Shown piece by piece: positions 34,342 to 43,368 of a stretch of 64,000 bases of DNA. The notes beneath the pieces were generated by a model that did not search any database, was not told the origin of the DNA, and was given only the letters and a program-made list of their open reading frames with translations. The stretch is from Eubacteriales bacterium (GTDB lineage Bacteria; Bacillota; Clostridia; Lachnospirales; Lachnospiraceae). How positions within the stretch are numbered: the stretch's first letter is position 1; each line of letters starts with the position of its first letter. A program made the position numbers and the translations under genes. The DNA lies in NCBI GenBank assembly GCA_030524715.1, contig JAUNGB010000009.1, positions 24,238-88,237 on the forward strand. The letters are read 5' to 3'.

Positions 34342-35166
34342 ATGAACATTTTAAATGAAATTGCAGAAAAAACCAGACAGAGGATTGAAGAGGAAAAGTC
34401 CCGTATTCCTGTATCTGATTTAATAGAAAAAATAAAAAGCAGGCAGGAGAAAGAAACTCTTTTTCCTGCAAAAACCACCTTCCTGAGTTCTTTGCAAAAG
34501 CCGGGAATGTCTTATATCTGCGAGGTGAAAAAGGCGTCTCCCTCCAAAGGTCTGATCGCCCCGGAATTTCCTTATCTGGAGATCGCAAGAGAATATGAAG
34601 CGGCAGGGGCCAGCGCCATATCCTGTCTCACAGAACCCTTTTATTTTCAGGGGGCGGATCGTTATCTGGAGGAAATCGCCGAAGAAGTCCGTATTCCGGT
34701 TCTCCGGAAGGATTTTACTGTAGATGAATATATGATTTATCAGGCAAGAGCTCTGGGGGCCTCTGCGGTTCTTCTTATCTGCGCGATCCTGGCTGACAGA
34801 CAGCTTGCCGATTACCGGATTCTTGCCAAGGAACTGGGTATGGATGCGCTGGTGGAGGCTCATGATGAGAGAGAGGTAGAGCGCGCCGTTGCCGCCGGAG
34901 CTGAGATTATCGGCGTCAACAACCGTGACCTGCGCACCTTTGAGGTAAATATGAACAACAGCATCCGTCTCCGTTCTCTTGCACCGGAAAACACGGTTTT
35001 TGTTTCGGAAAGCGGTATCCGTACCTCCGGGGATATCCGTCAGCTTTACAGCCATCAGGTGGACGCCGTATTGATCGGAGAAACCCTTATGCGCAGCAGC
35101 AACAAAAAAGCCGCTCTGGAAGAACTGAACGGAAAACCGCTCGTTACTGTTCGCGCTTTGGTGTAA
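34342..35166 (+). CDS. trpC: Indole-3-glycerol-phosphate synthase
   Basis: A 274-residue TIM-barrel enzyme converting carboxyphenylamino-deoxyribulose phosphate to indole glycerol phosphate. CEVKKASPSKG carries the catalytic lysine; VLRKDFTVDEYMIYQAR and GVNNRDLRTFEV follow. AAGGAGG precedes the ATG. Separate from TrpF, as in most Firmicutes. Confidence 0.96.
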   Translation: MNILNEIAEKTRQRIEEEKSRIPVSDLIEKIKSRQEKETLFPAKTTFLSSLQKPGMSYICEVKKASPSKGLIAPEFPYLEIAREYEAAGASAISCLTEPFYFQGADRYLEEIAEEVRIPVLRKDFTVDEYMIYQARALGASAVLLICAILADRQLADYRILAKELGMDALVEAHDEREVERAVAAGAEIIGVNNRDLRTFEVNMNNSIRLRSLAPENTVFVSESGIRTSGDIRQLYSHQVDAVLIGETLMRSSNKKAALEELNGKPLVTVRALV

Positions 35167-35209
35167 ACAGTAATGATTGGGCACAATCGATTACAGAAGG
35201 GACAGAAAT

Positions 35210-35821
35210 ATGGCAAAAATAAAAATATGCGGACTTAGAAGCCGTGAAGATATTGAAGCAGTCAATAAGGCAAAACCTGACTACTGCGGCTTTGTGATCG
35301 AATTTCCCGGAAGTTTCCGCAGCGTTACCAGACAGCAGGCCAGAGAACTGGTTTCGGGGCTTCATAAAGAAATCCTTCCAGTAGGTGTTTTTGTCAATGC
35401 CCCTGTGGAGCTTCCGGCGGCGCTTTTAGAGGAAGGGACGCTTGCCATGGCCCAACTGCACGGACAGGAGGACGAGGAATATATGGCCAGGCTGCGGGAA
35501 TACACCCAAAAGCCTGTCATTCAGGCGTTTTCCATTAAAGAAAAAGCTGATATCCACAGGGTGCTGGCAAGCAGCGCGGATTACATACTTCTTGACCAGG
35601 GAGGCGGCGGGACAGGGACTCCCTTTGACTGGAGCTTGGTACCTGAGATAACACGCCCGTTTTTTCTTGCCGGAGGGCTTGGGCCTCACAATCTGGTACA
35701 GGCGATATGCCAGGTGAACCCCTGGGCGGTAGATTTAAGCAGCAGTCTTGAAACCAACAGAAAAAAAGATCTGGATAAGATTCAGGAAGCAGTTTCCATT
35801 GTCCGGTCTGTCCGTTATTAG
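35210..35821 (+). CDS. trpF: Phosphoribosylanthranilate isomerase
   Basis: A 203-residue TIM barrel. KICGLRSREDIEAV carries the catalytic cysteine, and the second catalytic residue is the Asp in LLDQGGGGTG. The start at 35210 is supported by AGAAGGGACAG upstream and by alignment to the typical N-terminus. It lies 43 bases after trpC. Confidence 0.94.
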   Translation: MAKIKICGLRSREDIEAVNKAKPDYCGFVIEFPGSFRSVTRQQARELVSGLHKEILPVGVFVNAPVELPAALLEEGTLAMAQLHGQEDEEYMARLREYTQKPVIQAFSIKEKADIHRVLASSADYILLDQGGGGTGTPFDWSLVPEITRPFFLAGGLGPHNLVQAICQVNPWAVDLSSSLETNRKKDLDKIQEAVSIVRSVRY

Positions 35822-35847
35822 TTCATAGTCTTGCAGATAGTGCAGAG

Positions 35848-35900
35848 CCTGGTACATCATTGCACTTATTACTTCAAAATCAGTGCAATGATCTGCCAGG
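35848..35900 (+). other. Long hairpin between trpF and trpB
   Basis: CCTGG..ATCATTGCAC (35848-35865) pairs with GTGCAATGAT..CCAGG (35883-35900) around a 17-base loop. There is no T-run, so it is not a standard terminator. It could be an RNA processing or stability element; its sequence is related to the dispersed GTGAACAGT repeats. Confidence 0.6.
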
Positions 35901-35962
35901 TGTGAACAGCAACGACAGATTACAGTATTTACATAATTTACATAACGGAAAGGAGCATACAA

Positions 35963-37147
35963 ATGTCAAACGGAAGATTTGGTATTCACGGAGGCCAGTA
36001 TATTCCGGAAACGCTGATGAACGCGGTTCTGGAGCTGGAGGAAGCGTACCTTCATTATAAAAATGACCCGGAATTTAACCGGGAATTAACGGAACTTTTA
36101 AACGAATACGCAGGACGGCCCTCCCGACTGTATTACGCGTCCCATATGACCGAGGATCTGGGCGGCGCGAAGGTATATTTAAAAAGAGAGGACTTAAATC
36201 ACACCGGAGCCCACAAGATCAACAATGTTCTGGGACAGGTTCTTCTTGCGAAAAAAATGGGAAAGACCCGCGTCATAGCAGAAACAGGAGCCGGACAGCA
36301 CGGTGTGGCGACAGCGACCGCGGCAGCTCTGATGGGGATGGAATGTGAAGTATTTATGGGAAAAGAGGATACCGAGCGTCAGGCCTTAAACGTATACCGT
36401 ATGCGCCTTTTGGGAGCTAAAGTCCATGCGGTAACCTCCGGGACCGCTACCTTAAAGGACGCGGTGTCTGAGACTATGCGAGAATGGACCAACCGTATTG
36501 CGGATACCCATTATGTTCTTGGATCTGTTATGGGCCCGCATCCCTTCCCGACTATTGTCCGTGATTTTCAGGCGGTTATTTCCAAAGAGATCAAAGAGCA
36601 GATGCTGGAAAAGGAAGGAAAGCTTCCGGACGCCGTTCTGGCCTGTGTGGGCGGCGGCTCTAATGCCATCGGAACCTTTTACAATTTTATCGACGATACG
36701 GACGTCCGTCTGATCGGCTGCGAGGCTGCCGGCCGCGGGGTAAATACGGCGGAAACAGCGGCTACCATTGCAACCGGAAAATTAGGGATATTTCATGGAA
36801 TGAAGTCCTATTTCTGTCAGGATGAATACGGACAGATCGCCCCGGTATATTCGATTTCCGCAGGGCTGGATTATCCGGGCGTAGGTCCTGAGCATGCCTA
36901 CCTTTACGATACCGGCAGAGCAGAGTACGTTCCGGTTACGGATGAAGAAGCTGTGGAAGCGTTTGAATACCTGTCAAGGATCGAGGGCATTATACCTGCC
37001 ATTGAAAGCGCCCATGCGGTCGCCTATGCCCGTAAGCTTGTGCCGACTATGAGGAAAGACCAGACGGTAGTGATAACGATCTCCGGCCGCGGCGACAAGG
37101 ACTGCGCCGCTATTGCCCGTTACAGAGGGGAGGATATCCATGAGTAA
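35963..37147 (+). CDS. trpB: Tryptophan synthase beta subunit
   Basis: A 394-residue PLP enzyme that joins indole and serine. [13 protein letters not shown] contains the PLP lysine, and [13 protein letters not shown] binds the cofactor phosphate. AAAGGAG precedes the ATG. Its 3' end overlaps trpA by eight bases. Confidence 0.97.
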   Translation: MSNGRFGIHGGQYIPETLMNAVLELEEAYLHYKNDPEFNRELTELLNEYAGRPSRLYYASHMTEDLGGAKVYLKREDLNHTGAHKINNVLGQVLLAKKMGKTRVIAETGAGQHGVATATAAALMGMECEVFMGKEDTERQALNVYRMRLLGAKVHAVTSGTATLKDAVSETMREWTNRIADTHYVLGSVMGPHPFPTIVRDFQAVISKEIKEQMLEKEGKLPDAVLACVGGGSNAIGTFYNFIDDTDVRLIGCEAAGRGVNTAETAATIATGKLGIFHGMKSYFCQDEYGQIAPVYSISAGLDYPGVGPEHAYLYDTGRAEYVPVTDEEAVEAFEYLSRIEGIIPAIESAHAVAYARKLVPTMRKDQTVVITISGRGDKDCAAIARYRGEDIHE

Positions 37148-37913
37148 AAAAATTGCAGACGCATTTAAAAACGGAAAAGCATTTATCCCATTTATCACCT
37201 GCGGAGACCCGTCTCTTGAGGTTACCGAGCAGCTTGTATATGCCATGGAAGAGGCAGGCGCCGACTTAATAGAACTTGGTATTCCTTTCTCCGATCCTAC
37301 TGCAGAGGGTCCGGTCATCCAGGCTGCCAATATCAGGGCTTTATCCGGAGGCACTACGACGGATAAAATTTTCGACATGGTAGTGAGGATCCGAAAAAAC
37401 ACTTCGATTCCCATGGTATTTATGACCTATGCAAACGTAGTTTTTTCCTATGGTACCGAACGCTTTATTAAAACTGCCGCTGAAATCGGCATGAACGGCC
37501 TGATCCTCCCAGATGTGCCCTACGAAGAAAAAGAAGAATTTGACACCGTATGCAAACAATATGGCATTGACCTGATCTCCCTGATCGCCCCGACCTCCCA
37601 TGAGAGGATCTCCCGTATTGCAAAAGCGGCGGAAGGCTTTGTTTACTGTGTGTCTTCCCTGGGAGTAACCGGAATGCGCGCGCAGATTACTACGGATATC
37701 GGAGCTATGGTGGGGCTGGTTAAAAAGGAAAAAGATATTCCATGCGCGGTGGGCTTCGGTATTTCCAATCCTGAGCAGGCGAAAAAGATGGCTTTACAGG
37801 CTGACGGCGTTATCGTAGGTTCTGCCATCGTAAAACTCTGCGGAACCTATGGGGCAGAATGTGTTCCATATGTAAAGGAGTATGTAAAGTCCATGAAGGA
37901 CGCCATAAGGTAA
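37140..37913 (+). CDS. trpA: Tryptophan synthase alpha subunit
   Basis: A 257-residue TIM barrel that cleaves indole glycerol phosphate. [17 protein letters not shown] contains the catalytic Asp, and [11 protein letters not shown] and GVTGMR follow. It starts within trpB (GAGGGGAGG upstream). Last gene of the trp operon; no clear terminator is visible in the 170 bases that follow. Confidence 0.97.
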   Translation: MSKKIADAFKNGKAFIPFITCGDPSLEVTEQLVYAMEEAGADLIELGIPFSDPTAEGPVIQAANIRALSGGTTTDKIFDMVVRIRKNTSIPMVFMTYANVVFSYGTERFIKTAAEIGMNGLILPDVPYEEKEEFDTVCKQYGIDLISLIAPTSHERISRIAKAAEGFVYCVSSLGVTGMRAQITTDIGAMVGLVKKEKDIPCAVGFGISNPEQAKKMALQADGVIVGSAIVKLCGTYGAECVPYVKEYVKSMKDAIR

Positions 37914-38083
37914 GAGCGGGGAATGTTGTTGCTCACACTTGCGGTGCTGACAGTAAGCAGTAACGAAGCGCAAAAATAACAGTAAAAATAGCTGTCCAAA
38001 AGTCCGGTTATGTGGTATGATAAGAAACAGGAGTAAAAGAAACGAAAGAAATAAAATGATTATTTTAAGAGGAGGAATCGGAT

Positions 38084-39664
38084 ATGATTTCATGGAACAA
38101 TATGGATACTCTTGCTTCGTACAAGGAACTTCTGGGTCTTGAGAAAGTAAACATCGCAAGCGCTATGAGCGGCGAGAACGGCGCGGAACGTGTAAAGAAA
38201 TACAGCGTTCCTATGGCGGCAGGCCTTACATATAACTACGGCGCAAAAGCAGTAGACGACAGGATATTGGATACTCTTTCCAAGTTGGCGCAGGAAGCTC
38301 AGCTTACAGAAAAATACGAAGCGCTCTATAATGGCGAAATGATCAATACCGGTGAGAAGCGCCTTGTGCTTCATCAGCTTACTCGCGGACAGCTTGGGGA
38401 AGACGTTATTGCGGACGGTGTGAATAAACGCGAATTTTATGTAAACGAGCAGAAGAAGATCGCTGAATTTGCCAATAAAGTACACGCAGGAGAGATCACA
38501 AATGAAGCCGGAGAAAAATTTACTACGGTAGTACAGATCGGTATCGGCGGAAGCGACCTTGGACCGCGCGCCATGTACCTTGCCCTTGAAAACTGGGCGA
38601 AGGTTAACAATACGTTAAAAATGAACGCTGCGTTTATCAGCAACGTTGACCCTGACGACGCGTCCGCCGTTTTAAGAAACGTTGATGTGGCGCATTCTAT
38701 TTTCGTGCTTGTTTCTAAATCAGGCACCACACTTGAGACGTTAACAAACGAATCATTTGTAAAGGACGCATTGGCAAAAGCGGGCTTAGACGCTTCCAAA
38801 CATATGATCGCCGTTACAAGCGAAACCTCTCCGTTAGCAAAGAGCGACGACTATCTTGATGCATTCTTTATGGATGATTATATCGGAGGACGTTATTCTT
38901 CTACATCAGGCGTAGGCGGGGCAGTATTATCGCTTGCGTTCGGACCGGAGATCTTTGAGCGTTTTCTGGCAGGAGCAGCAGAAGAAGACGCGCTTGCCAA
39001 GAATAAAGATTTACTGCAGAACCCGGCAATGCTCGATGCGCTGATCGGCGTCTATGAACGTAACGTACTGGGCTATCTTGATACGGCGGTACTTCCATAT
39101 TCACAGGCATTAAGCCGTTTCCCTGCTCATTTACAGCAGCTTGATATGGAATCAAACGGCAAATCCGTTAACCGTTTCGGCGAACCTGTCAATTATTCAA
39201 CAGGTCCGGTGATTTTCGGCGAACCGGGAACAAACGGCCAGCATTCATTCTATCAGCTTCTTCACCAGGGAACTGATATTGTTCCGCTTCAGTTTATAGG
39301 ATTTAAGAACAACCAGATGGAAAATGATGTTGAGATCCAGGGAAGCACAAGCCAGCAGAAACTCTGCGCGAACGTAGCGGCTCAGATCGTAGCATTTGCC
39401 TGCGGCAAGGATGATGAGAACAGCAACAAGAGATTTGCAGGCGGACGTCCGTCAAGTATCATCATTGGCGAGCAGTTAACGCCGGAAGCGCTTGGAGCGC
39501 TTTTATCACACTTTGAAAACAAAGTGATGTTCCAGGGATTTGTATGGAACCTGAACAGCTTTGATCAGGAAGGCGTACAGCTTGGCAAGGTATTAGCTAA
39601 GAAAGTACTTGCCCATGATACCGACGGAGCGCTTAAGGTTTACAGTGATCTGTTAAATATCTGA
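38084..39664 (+). CDS. pgi: Glucose-6-phosphate isomerase, long form
   Basis: A 526-residue enzyme interconverting glucose-6-phosphate and fructose-6-phosphate. Motifs are IGIGGSDLGPRAM, LVSKSGTTLETLTN, MESNGK, GEPGTNGQHSFYQLLHQGT and the C-terminal QLGKVLAKKV. The length and the MESNGK/GEPGTNGQH pattern are closer to the long proteobacterial/eukaryotic type than to the roughly 450-residue form usual in Firmicutes. GAGGAGG precedes the ATG. It is a single gene with its own terminator. Confidence 0.95.
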   Translation: MISWNNMDTLASYKELLGLEKVNIASAMSGENGAERVKKYSVPMAAGLTYNYGAKAVDDRILDTLSKLAQEAQLTEKYEALYNGEMINTGEKRLVLHQLTRGQLGEDVIADGVNKREFYVNEQKKIAEFANKVHAGEITNEAGEKFTTVVQIGIGGSDLGPRAMYLALENWAKVNNTLKMNAAFISNVDPDDASAVLRNVDVAHSIFVLVSKSGTTLETLTNESFVKDALAKAGLDASKHMIAVTSETSPLAKSDDYLDAFFMDDYIGGRYSSTSGVGGAVLSLAFGPEIFERFLAGAAEEDALAKNKDLLQNPAMLDALIGVYERNVLGYLDTAVLPYSQALSRFPAHLQQLDMESNGKSVNRFGEPVNYSTGPVIFGEPGTNGQHSFYQLLHQGTDIVPLQFIGFKNNQMENDVEIQGSTSQQKLCANVAAQIVAFACGKDDENSNKRFAGGRPSSIIIGEQLTPEALGALLSHFENKVMFQGFVWNLNSFDQEGVQLGKVLAKKVLAHDTDGALKVYSDLLNI

Positions 39665-39682
39665 TATTGTTTTAAAACGGGA

Positions 39683-39727
39683 TTCCCCGGAGCCTTTGGA
39701 CGACAGAGAAGGCTCCGGGGATTTTTT
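39683..39727 (+). terminator. Intrinsic terminator of pgi
   Basis: CCCCGGAGCC (39685-39694) pairs with GGCTCCGGGG (39711-39720), followed by ATTTTTTG. Confidence 0.92.
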
Positions 39728-39862
39728 GTATTGGGAGGGAACTGGAACGCTGCAAATTTTTTATAATACCAGAATTTTTTGCAGATAAGAGATTTTTACT
39801 GTAAACAGGCAGGGAGTATGCTATAATGGATTTACAAAATCTTCATATTATCAGGAGGAATA

Positions 39863-40723
39863 ATGGAATTTCAGCACGAATTGATCATACCAAATGAGGG
39901 ACTTCCCTTTAAGCTGTTTTTATTTGAGGGAGGAAGCGGCAATTACATACGGGAAAAGCACTGGCATACCTCTATAGAGATCTTTGCGGTTCTGGAAGGT
40001 TCGCTGTCTTTTTATCTGAATGAAGTGGAGCATCCTTTGTCCGCCGGAGAGCTGATCATTATCAATTCCAATGAAATCCACTCCATTCACGCGCCGGAGA
40101 AAAATAAGACCGTGGTGCTTCAGATCCCTCTGAAGCAGTTCGAGGATTATTTTACTGCCCAGCGTTACATTCGGTTTTCGGGGAAAGGGGGTATGGCGGA
40201 AGAGAATGGTACGGACAAGCTGCAGGATAAAAAGCTGAATACTTTGATTCAGGAACTGTATCAGGTATATACTGCTAAAGAAACCGGTTACAGTTTCCGC
40301 ACAAGAGCTCTGTACTATGAAATTTTATATCTTCTGGTAAGCTGCTACCGGGAGACGGAGGTAAGCGAAAGGGATATTCATTACAGCCGCCGCCTGGACG
40401 CCCTGTCCAAGATCACGACTTATATGCGGGAGCATTATACAGAGGATCTGAAGCTGTCAGAAGTTGCATCCATGTTCGGTTATTCCCCGGAATATCTGTC
40501 AAGGATGTTTAAGAAGTATGCAAAAATCAATTTTAAGACATATCTTCAGGATATCCGGATGGCCTATGCCTACCGGGAACTCTTAAATACGGATAAAACC
40601 ATCAGCCAGATCGCGCTGGATCATGGCTTTTGCGGCAGCAGGGCCTTTTCCAAAGAATTCAGGAAGCGGTACGGACTTCTTCCAAGCGAACTTAGGAGCA
40701 GCCTGCCGGCGCATACAGGTTAG
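39863..40723 (+). CDS. AraC family regulator with N-terminal cupin
   Basis: A 286-residue regulator. A cupin sensing domain (HWHTSIEIFAVLEGSLSFYL, HPLSAGELIIINSNEIHS) is followed by the AraC DNA-binding domain at about 180-280 (LSEVASMFGYSPEYLSRMFKKY; QIALDHGFCGSRAFSKEFRKR). AGGAGG precedes its ATG. It lies upstream of the sugar isomerase cluster on the same strand, separated by a MITE-like element. It may regulate that cluster; this is inferred from position. Confidence 0.9.
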   Translation: MEFQHELIIPNEGLPFKLFLFEGGSGNYIREKHWHTSIEIFAVLEGSLSFYLNEVEHPLSAGELIIINSNEIHSIHAPEKNKTVVLQIPLKQFEDYFTAQRYIRFSGKGGMAEENGTDKLQDKKLNTLIQELYQVYTAKETGYSFRTRALYYEILYLLVSCYRETEVSERDIHYSRRLDALSKITTYMREHYTEDLKLSEVASMFGYSPEYLSRMFKKYAKINFKTYLQDIRMAYAYRELLNTDKTISQIALDHGFCGSRAFSKEFRKRYGLLPSELRSSLPAHTG

Positions 40724-40761
40724 CGGATAGAACAGACATTCGCATTCCCATCCCTGCTACT

Positions 40762-40976
40762 TAGAGTGTGTTTGAAAATTCATTCCAGCAATCTGCATCC
40801 CCCACTTTGAGGTATATTTGCCCCGCATTCGGTCGCCGGTTTCCGTTCCACTACGGTCGGCGCTTATCACTCGTCCACCGGACGAGCAGCGCCCCGCTAC
40901 GCCTCCCTCATTTGTGACAAATCTCCCACAAATTGTGGAATACATCTTGCAGAAAGCAATTTTCAAACACGCTCTA
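40762..40976. mobile_element. MITE-like element, 215 bp with terminal inverted repeats
   Basis: The left end TAGAGTGTGTTTGAAAATT and right end AATTTTCAAACACGCTCTA are inverted repeats matching at 18 of 19 positions. The interior has no credible protein gene. The outermost TA at each end could be the duplicated target dinucleotide. Related truncated copies occur at 971, 19606 and 46227. No transposase is encoded, so mobility would need one in trans. Confidence 0.65.
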
Positions 40977-41045
40977 GTAGTAACAAAATGTCAAAAAAGT
41001 GCTATAGAATAGACAAGAAAACCGGCGAAAAGAACCATACGTCTG

Positions 41046-41054
41046 TGCTACAAT
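41046..41054 (+). promoter_or_regulatory. Extended -10 promoter of the sugar isomerase cluster
   Basis: TGCTACAAT (TGn plus TACAAT), 40 bases upstream of the DUF4867 gene. No strong -35 is present, which is compatible with activator dependence. Confidence 0.4.
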
Positions 41055-41093
41055 ACAGCTATCTTAAAAAACAGAACAAAAGGAGGATGAAGG

Positions 41094-41711
41094 GTGAAAA
41101 TTCAGAATGTAGCAGATGCTTCTTTCCGCAAATACGGAAAAGTATTGGAGGGTTATGATTTCAGCAGTCTTCTCAAAGAAATGAAACACACTCCGGTTCC
41201 GGAGGATGTTGTGTATGTACCGTCTGTAGAAGAACTGGAAGCATTGGATGTTGCAAGGGATTTACAGAACAAGGCATATGGGGGCCTTCCGATCCAGATC
41301 GGCTATTGCAACGGACATAACAAAAAATTAAACGCTGTAGAATATCATCGTAATTCAGAGGTAAATGTAGCAGTTACGGATCTGGTCCTTCTGCTTGGAT
41401 GGCAGCAGGATATCGAAGATGGTCTTACATACGATACCTCAAAGATCGAGGCGTTTCTGGTACCTGCGGGAACTGCCATTGAGGTATATGCAACCACGCT
41501 TCATTATGCGCCGTGTCATGTAAACGAAAGCGGCTTCCAGTGTGTGGTAGTGCTTCCGCTGGGAACTAACACAGAGCTGACCTTTGAAACAGCCAAAGAC
41601 GGAGAGGACAGCCTGATGACCGCTAAGAACAAATGGCTGATCGCCCATGAGGATGCCGCAATCGAAGGCGCCTTTAACGGCCTGAAGGGTGAGAATATCA
41701 CTTTAGATTAG
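41094..41711 (+). CDS. DUF4867 family protein (cupin-like)
   Basis: A 205-residue protein with a GTG start after AGGAGG. It contains QIGYCNGHNKKLNAVEYHRNSE and FLVPAGTAIEVYATTLHYAPCHV, a cupin-like arrangement of His/Glu residues that could bind metal and a sugar. DUF4867 genes commonly accompany fucose/arabinose isomerase-like genes, as here. A sugar-converting role is likely but unproven. It is the first gene of a three-gene set with an isomerase and a kinase. Confidence 0.75.
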   Translation: MKIQNVADASFRKYGKVLEGYDFSSLLKEMKHTPVPEDVVYVPSVEELEALDVARDLQNKAYGGLPIQIGYCNGHNKKLNAVEYHRNSEVNVAVTDLVLLLGWQQDIEDGLTYDTSKIEAFLVPAGTAIEVYATTLHYAPCHVNESGFQCVVVLPLGTNTELTFETAKDGEDSLMTAKNKWLIAHEDAAIEGAFNGLKGENITLD

Positions 41712-41774
41712 AGTAAAATGCTGAACTTAATAATGTGGACATAAAACAAAAATCAGGAAAAGGAGAAAAATATC

Positions 41775-43262
41775 ATGATCAACAACATGCCAAAAGTAAA
41801 AATCGGAATCGTAGCAGTAAGCCGTGACTGTTTCCCGGAAAGCCTGTCTGTAAACAGACGTAAAGCTTTAGTGGAGGCTTATACAAAGAAATATGACGCA
41901 GAAGACATTTACGAATGTCCAATCTGTATCGTTGAGAGCGAGATCCATATGGTGCAGGCTCTGGAAGATATCAAGAAAGCAGGCTGCAACGCTCTCTGCG
42001 TATACCTTGGAAACTTCGGGCCGGAAATTTCCGAAACCCTTCTTGCTAAACATTTCGAGGGACCGAAGATGTTTGTTGCTGCAGCAGAAGAAACTCAGGA
42101 CGACCTTGTACAGGGACGTGGAGACGCTTACTGCGGTATGCTGAACGCAAGCTACAACCTGCAGCTTCGTAATATTAAGGCATATATTCCGGAATATCCG
42201 GTTGGCGACGCAGAAGACTGCGCTGATATGATTCATGAATTCCTTCCGATCGCAAGGGCAATCGACGGCTTAAACAACCTGAAGATCATCAGCTTCGGAC
42301 CGCGTCCGTTAAACTTCCTTGCATGTAATGCGCCGATCAAGCAGCTTTACAATATCGGTGTGGAAATCGAAGAGAACTCTGAGCTTGACCTGTTTGAAGC
42401 ATTCAACAAGCATGCAGGCGATGACAGAATCCCGGCAGTTGTAAAAGAAATGGAAGAAGAGCTTGGCGAGGGCAATAAGAAGCCGGAAATCCTTTCAAAG
42501 CTTGCTCAGTATGAGCTGACTCTGCTTGACTGGATCGAAGCACACAGAGGATACCGCAAATATGTTGCCATCGCAGGAAAATGCTGGCCGGCATTCCAGA
42601 CACAGTTCGGCTTTGTACCGTGCTATGTAAACAGCCGTCTGACAGCAAAGGGCATTCCGGTATCCTGTGAAGTTGATATTTACGGATGCTTAAGCGAATT
42701 TATCGGAACAGTTGTCAGCAACGATATCGTAACTCTTCTTGACATCAACAACTCCGTACCGAAGGATATGTATGCAGAGTCCATCGAAGGAAAATTCAAT
42801 TACACACACAAAGATACCTTCATGGGATTCCACTGCGGAAATACCGCTTCCAGCAAGCTGTCCTTCTGTGAGATGAAATACCAGATGATCATGGCAAGAT
42901 CTCTTCCGATCGAAGTTACACAGGGAACTCTGGAAGGAGATATCAAGCCGGGCGACATCACCTTCTATCGTCTGCAGAGCACCGCTGACAACAAGCTGCG
43001 CGCATATATCGCACATGGAGAAATCCTTCCTGTAGCAACCCGTTCCTTCGGAGGCATCGGCGTATTTGCTATTCCGGAAATGGGACGTTTCTACCGCCAC
43101 GTTCTGATCGAGGGAGGATATCCGCATCATGGCGCCGTTGCATTCGGACATCACGGCAAAGCGCTGTTTGAGGTATTCAAATACATCGGCGTTCCGGTTG
43201 ATGAGATCGGCTACAACCAGCCTGCAGGCGTAAGATATCCTACAGAGAATCCGTGGGGATAA
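41775..43262 (+). CDS. L-fucose/L-arabinose isomerase-like protein
   Basis: A 495-residue protein of the FucI/AraA-like superfamily (KIGIVAVSRDCFPESLS, ESEIHMVQALEDIKKAGCNALCVYLGNFGPE, ending FKYIGVPVDEIGYNQPAGVR). Members convert aldoses to ketoses using a divalent metal. With a xylulokinase-type kinase next, the likely flow is aldose to ketose to ketose phosphate. The substrate (arabinose, fucose, or a modified sugar) cannot be decided from sequence. AAAAGGAG precedes the ATG. Confidence 0.85.
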   Translation: MINNMPKVKIGIVAVSRDCFPESLSVNRRKALVEAYTKKYDAEDIYECPICIVESEIHMVQALEDIKKAGCNALCVYLGNFGPEISETLLAKHFEGPKMFVAAAEETQDDLVQGRGDAYCGMLNASYNLQLRNIKAYIPEYPVGDAEDCADMIHEFLPIARAIDGLNNLKIISFGPRPLNFLACNAPIKQLYNIGVEIEENSELDLFEAFNKHAGDDRIPAVVKEMEEELGEGNKKPEILSKLAQYELTLLDWIEAHRGYRKYVAIAGKCWPAFQTQFGFVPCYVNSRLTAKGIPVSCEVDIYGCLSEFIGTVVSNDIVTLLDINNSVPKDMYAESIEGKFNYTHKDTFMGFHCGNTASSKLSFCEMKYQMIMARSLPIEVTQGTLEGDIKPGDITFYRLQSTADNKLRAYIAHGEILPVATRSFGGIGVFAIPEMGRFYRHVLIEGGYPHHGAVAFGHHGKALFEVFKYIGVPVDEIGYNQPAGVRYPTENPWG

Positions 43263-43308
43263 GAAATTACAGTAATGAAACCATATTGAATCAAAAACTA
43301 TTTAAACG

Positions 43309-43336
43309 ACATCCCAGGGGAGTTCTCTTGGGATGT
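43309..43336 (+). other. Hairpin between isomerase and kinase genes
   Basis: ACATCCCA (43309-43316) pairs with TGGGATGT (43329-43336). There is no T-run, so it is probably an mRNA processing or stability element within the operon. Confidence 0.5.
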
Positions 43337-43368
43337 TGCAGTAAATGCGCGTGATCAGGAGGAGAAAA

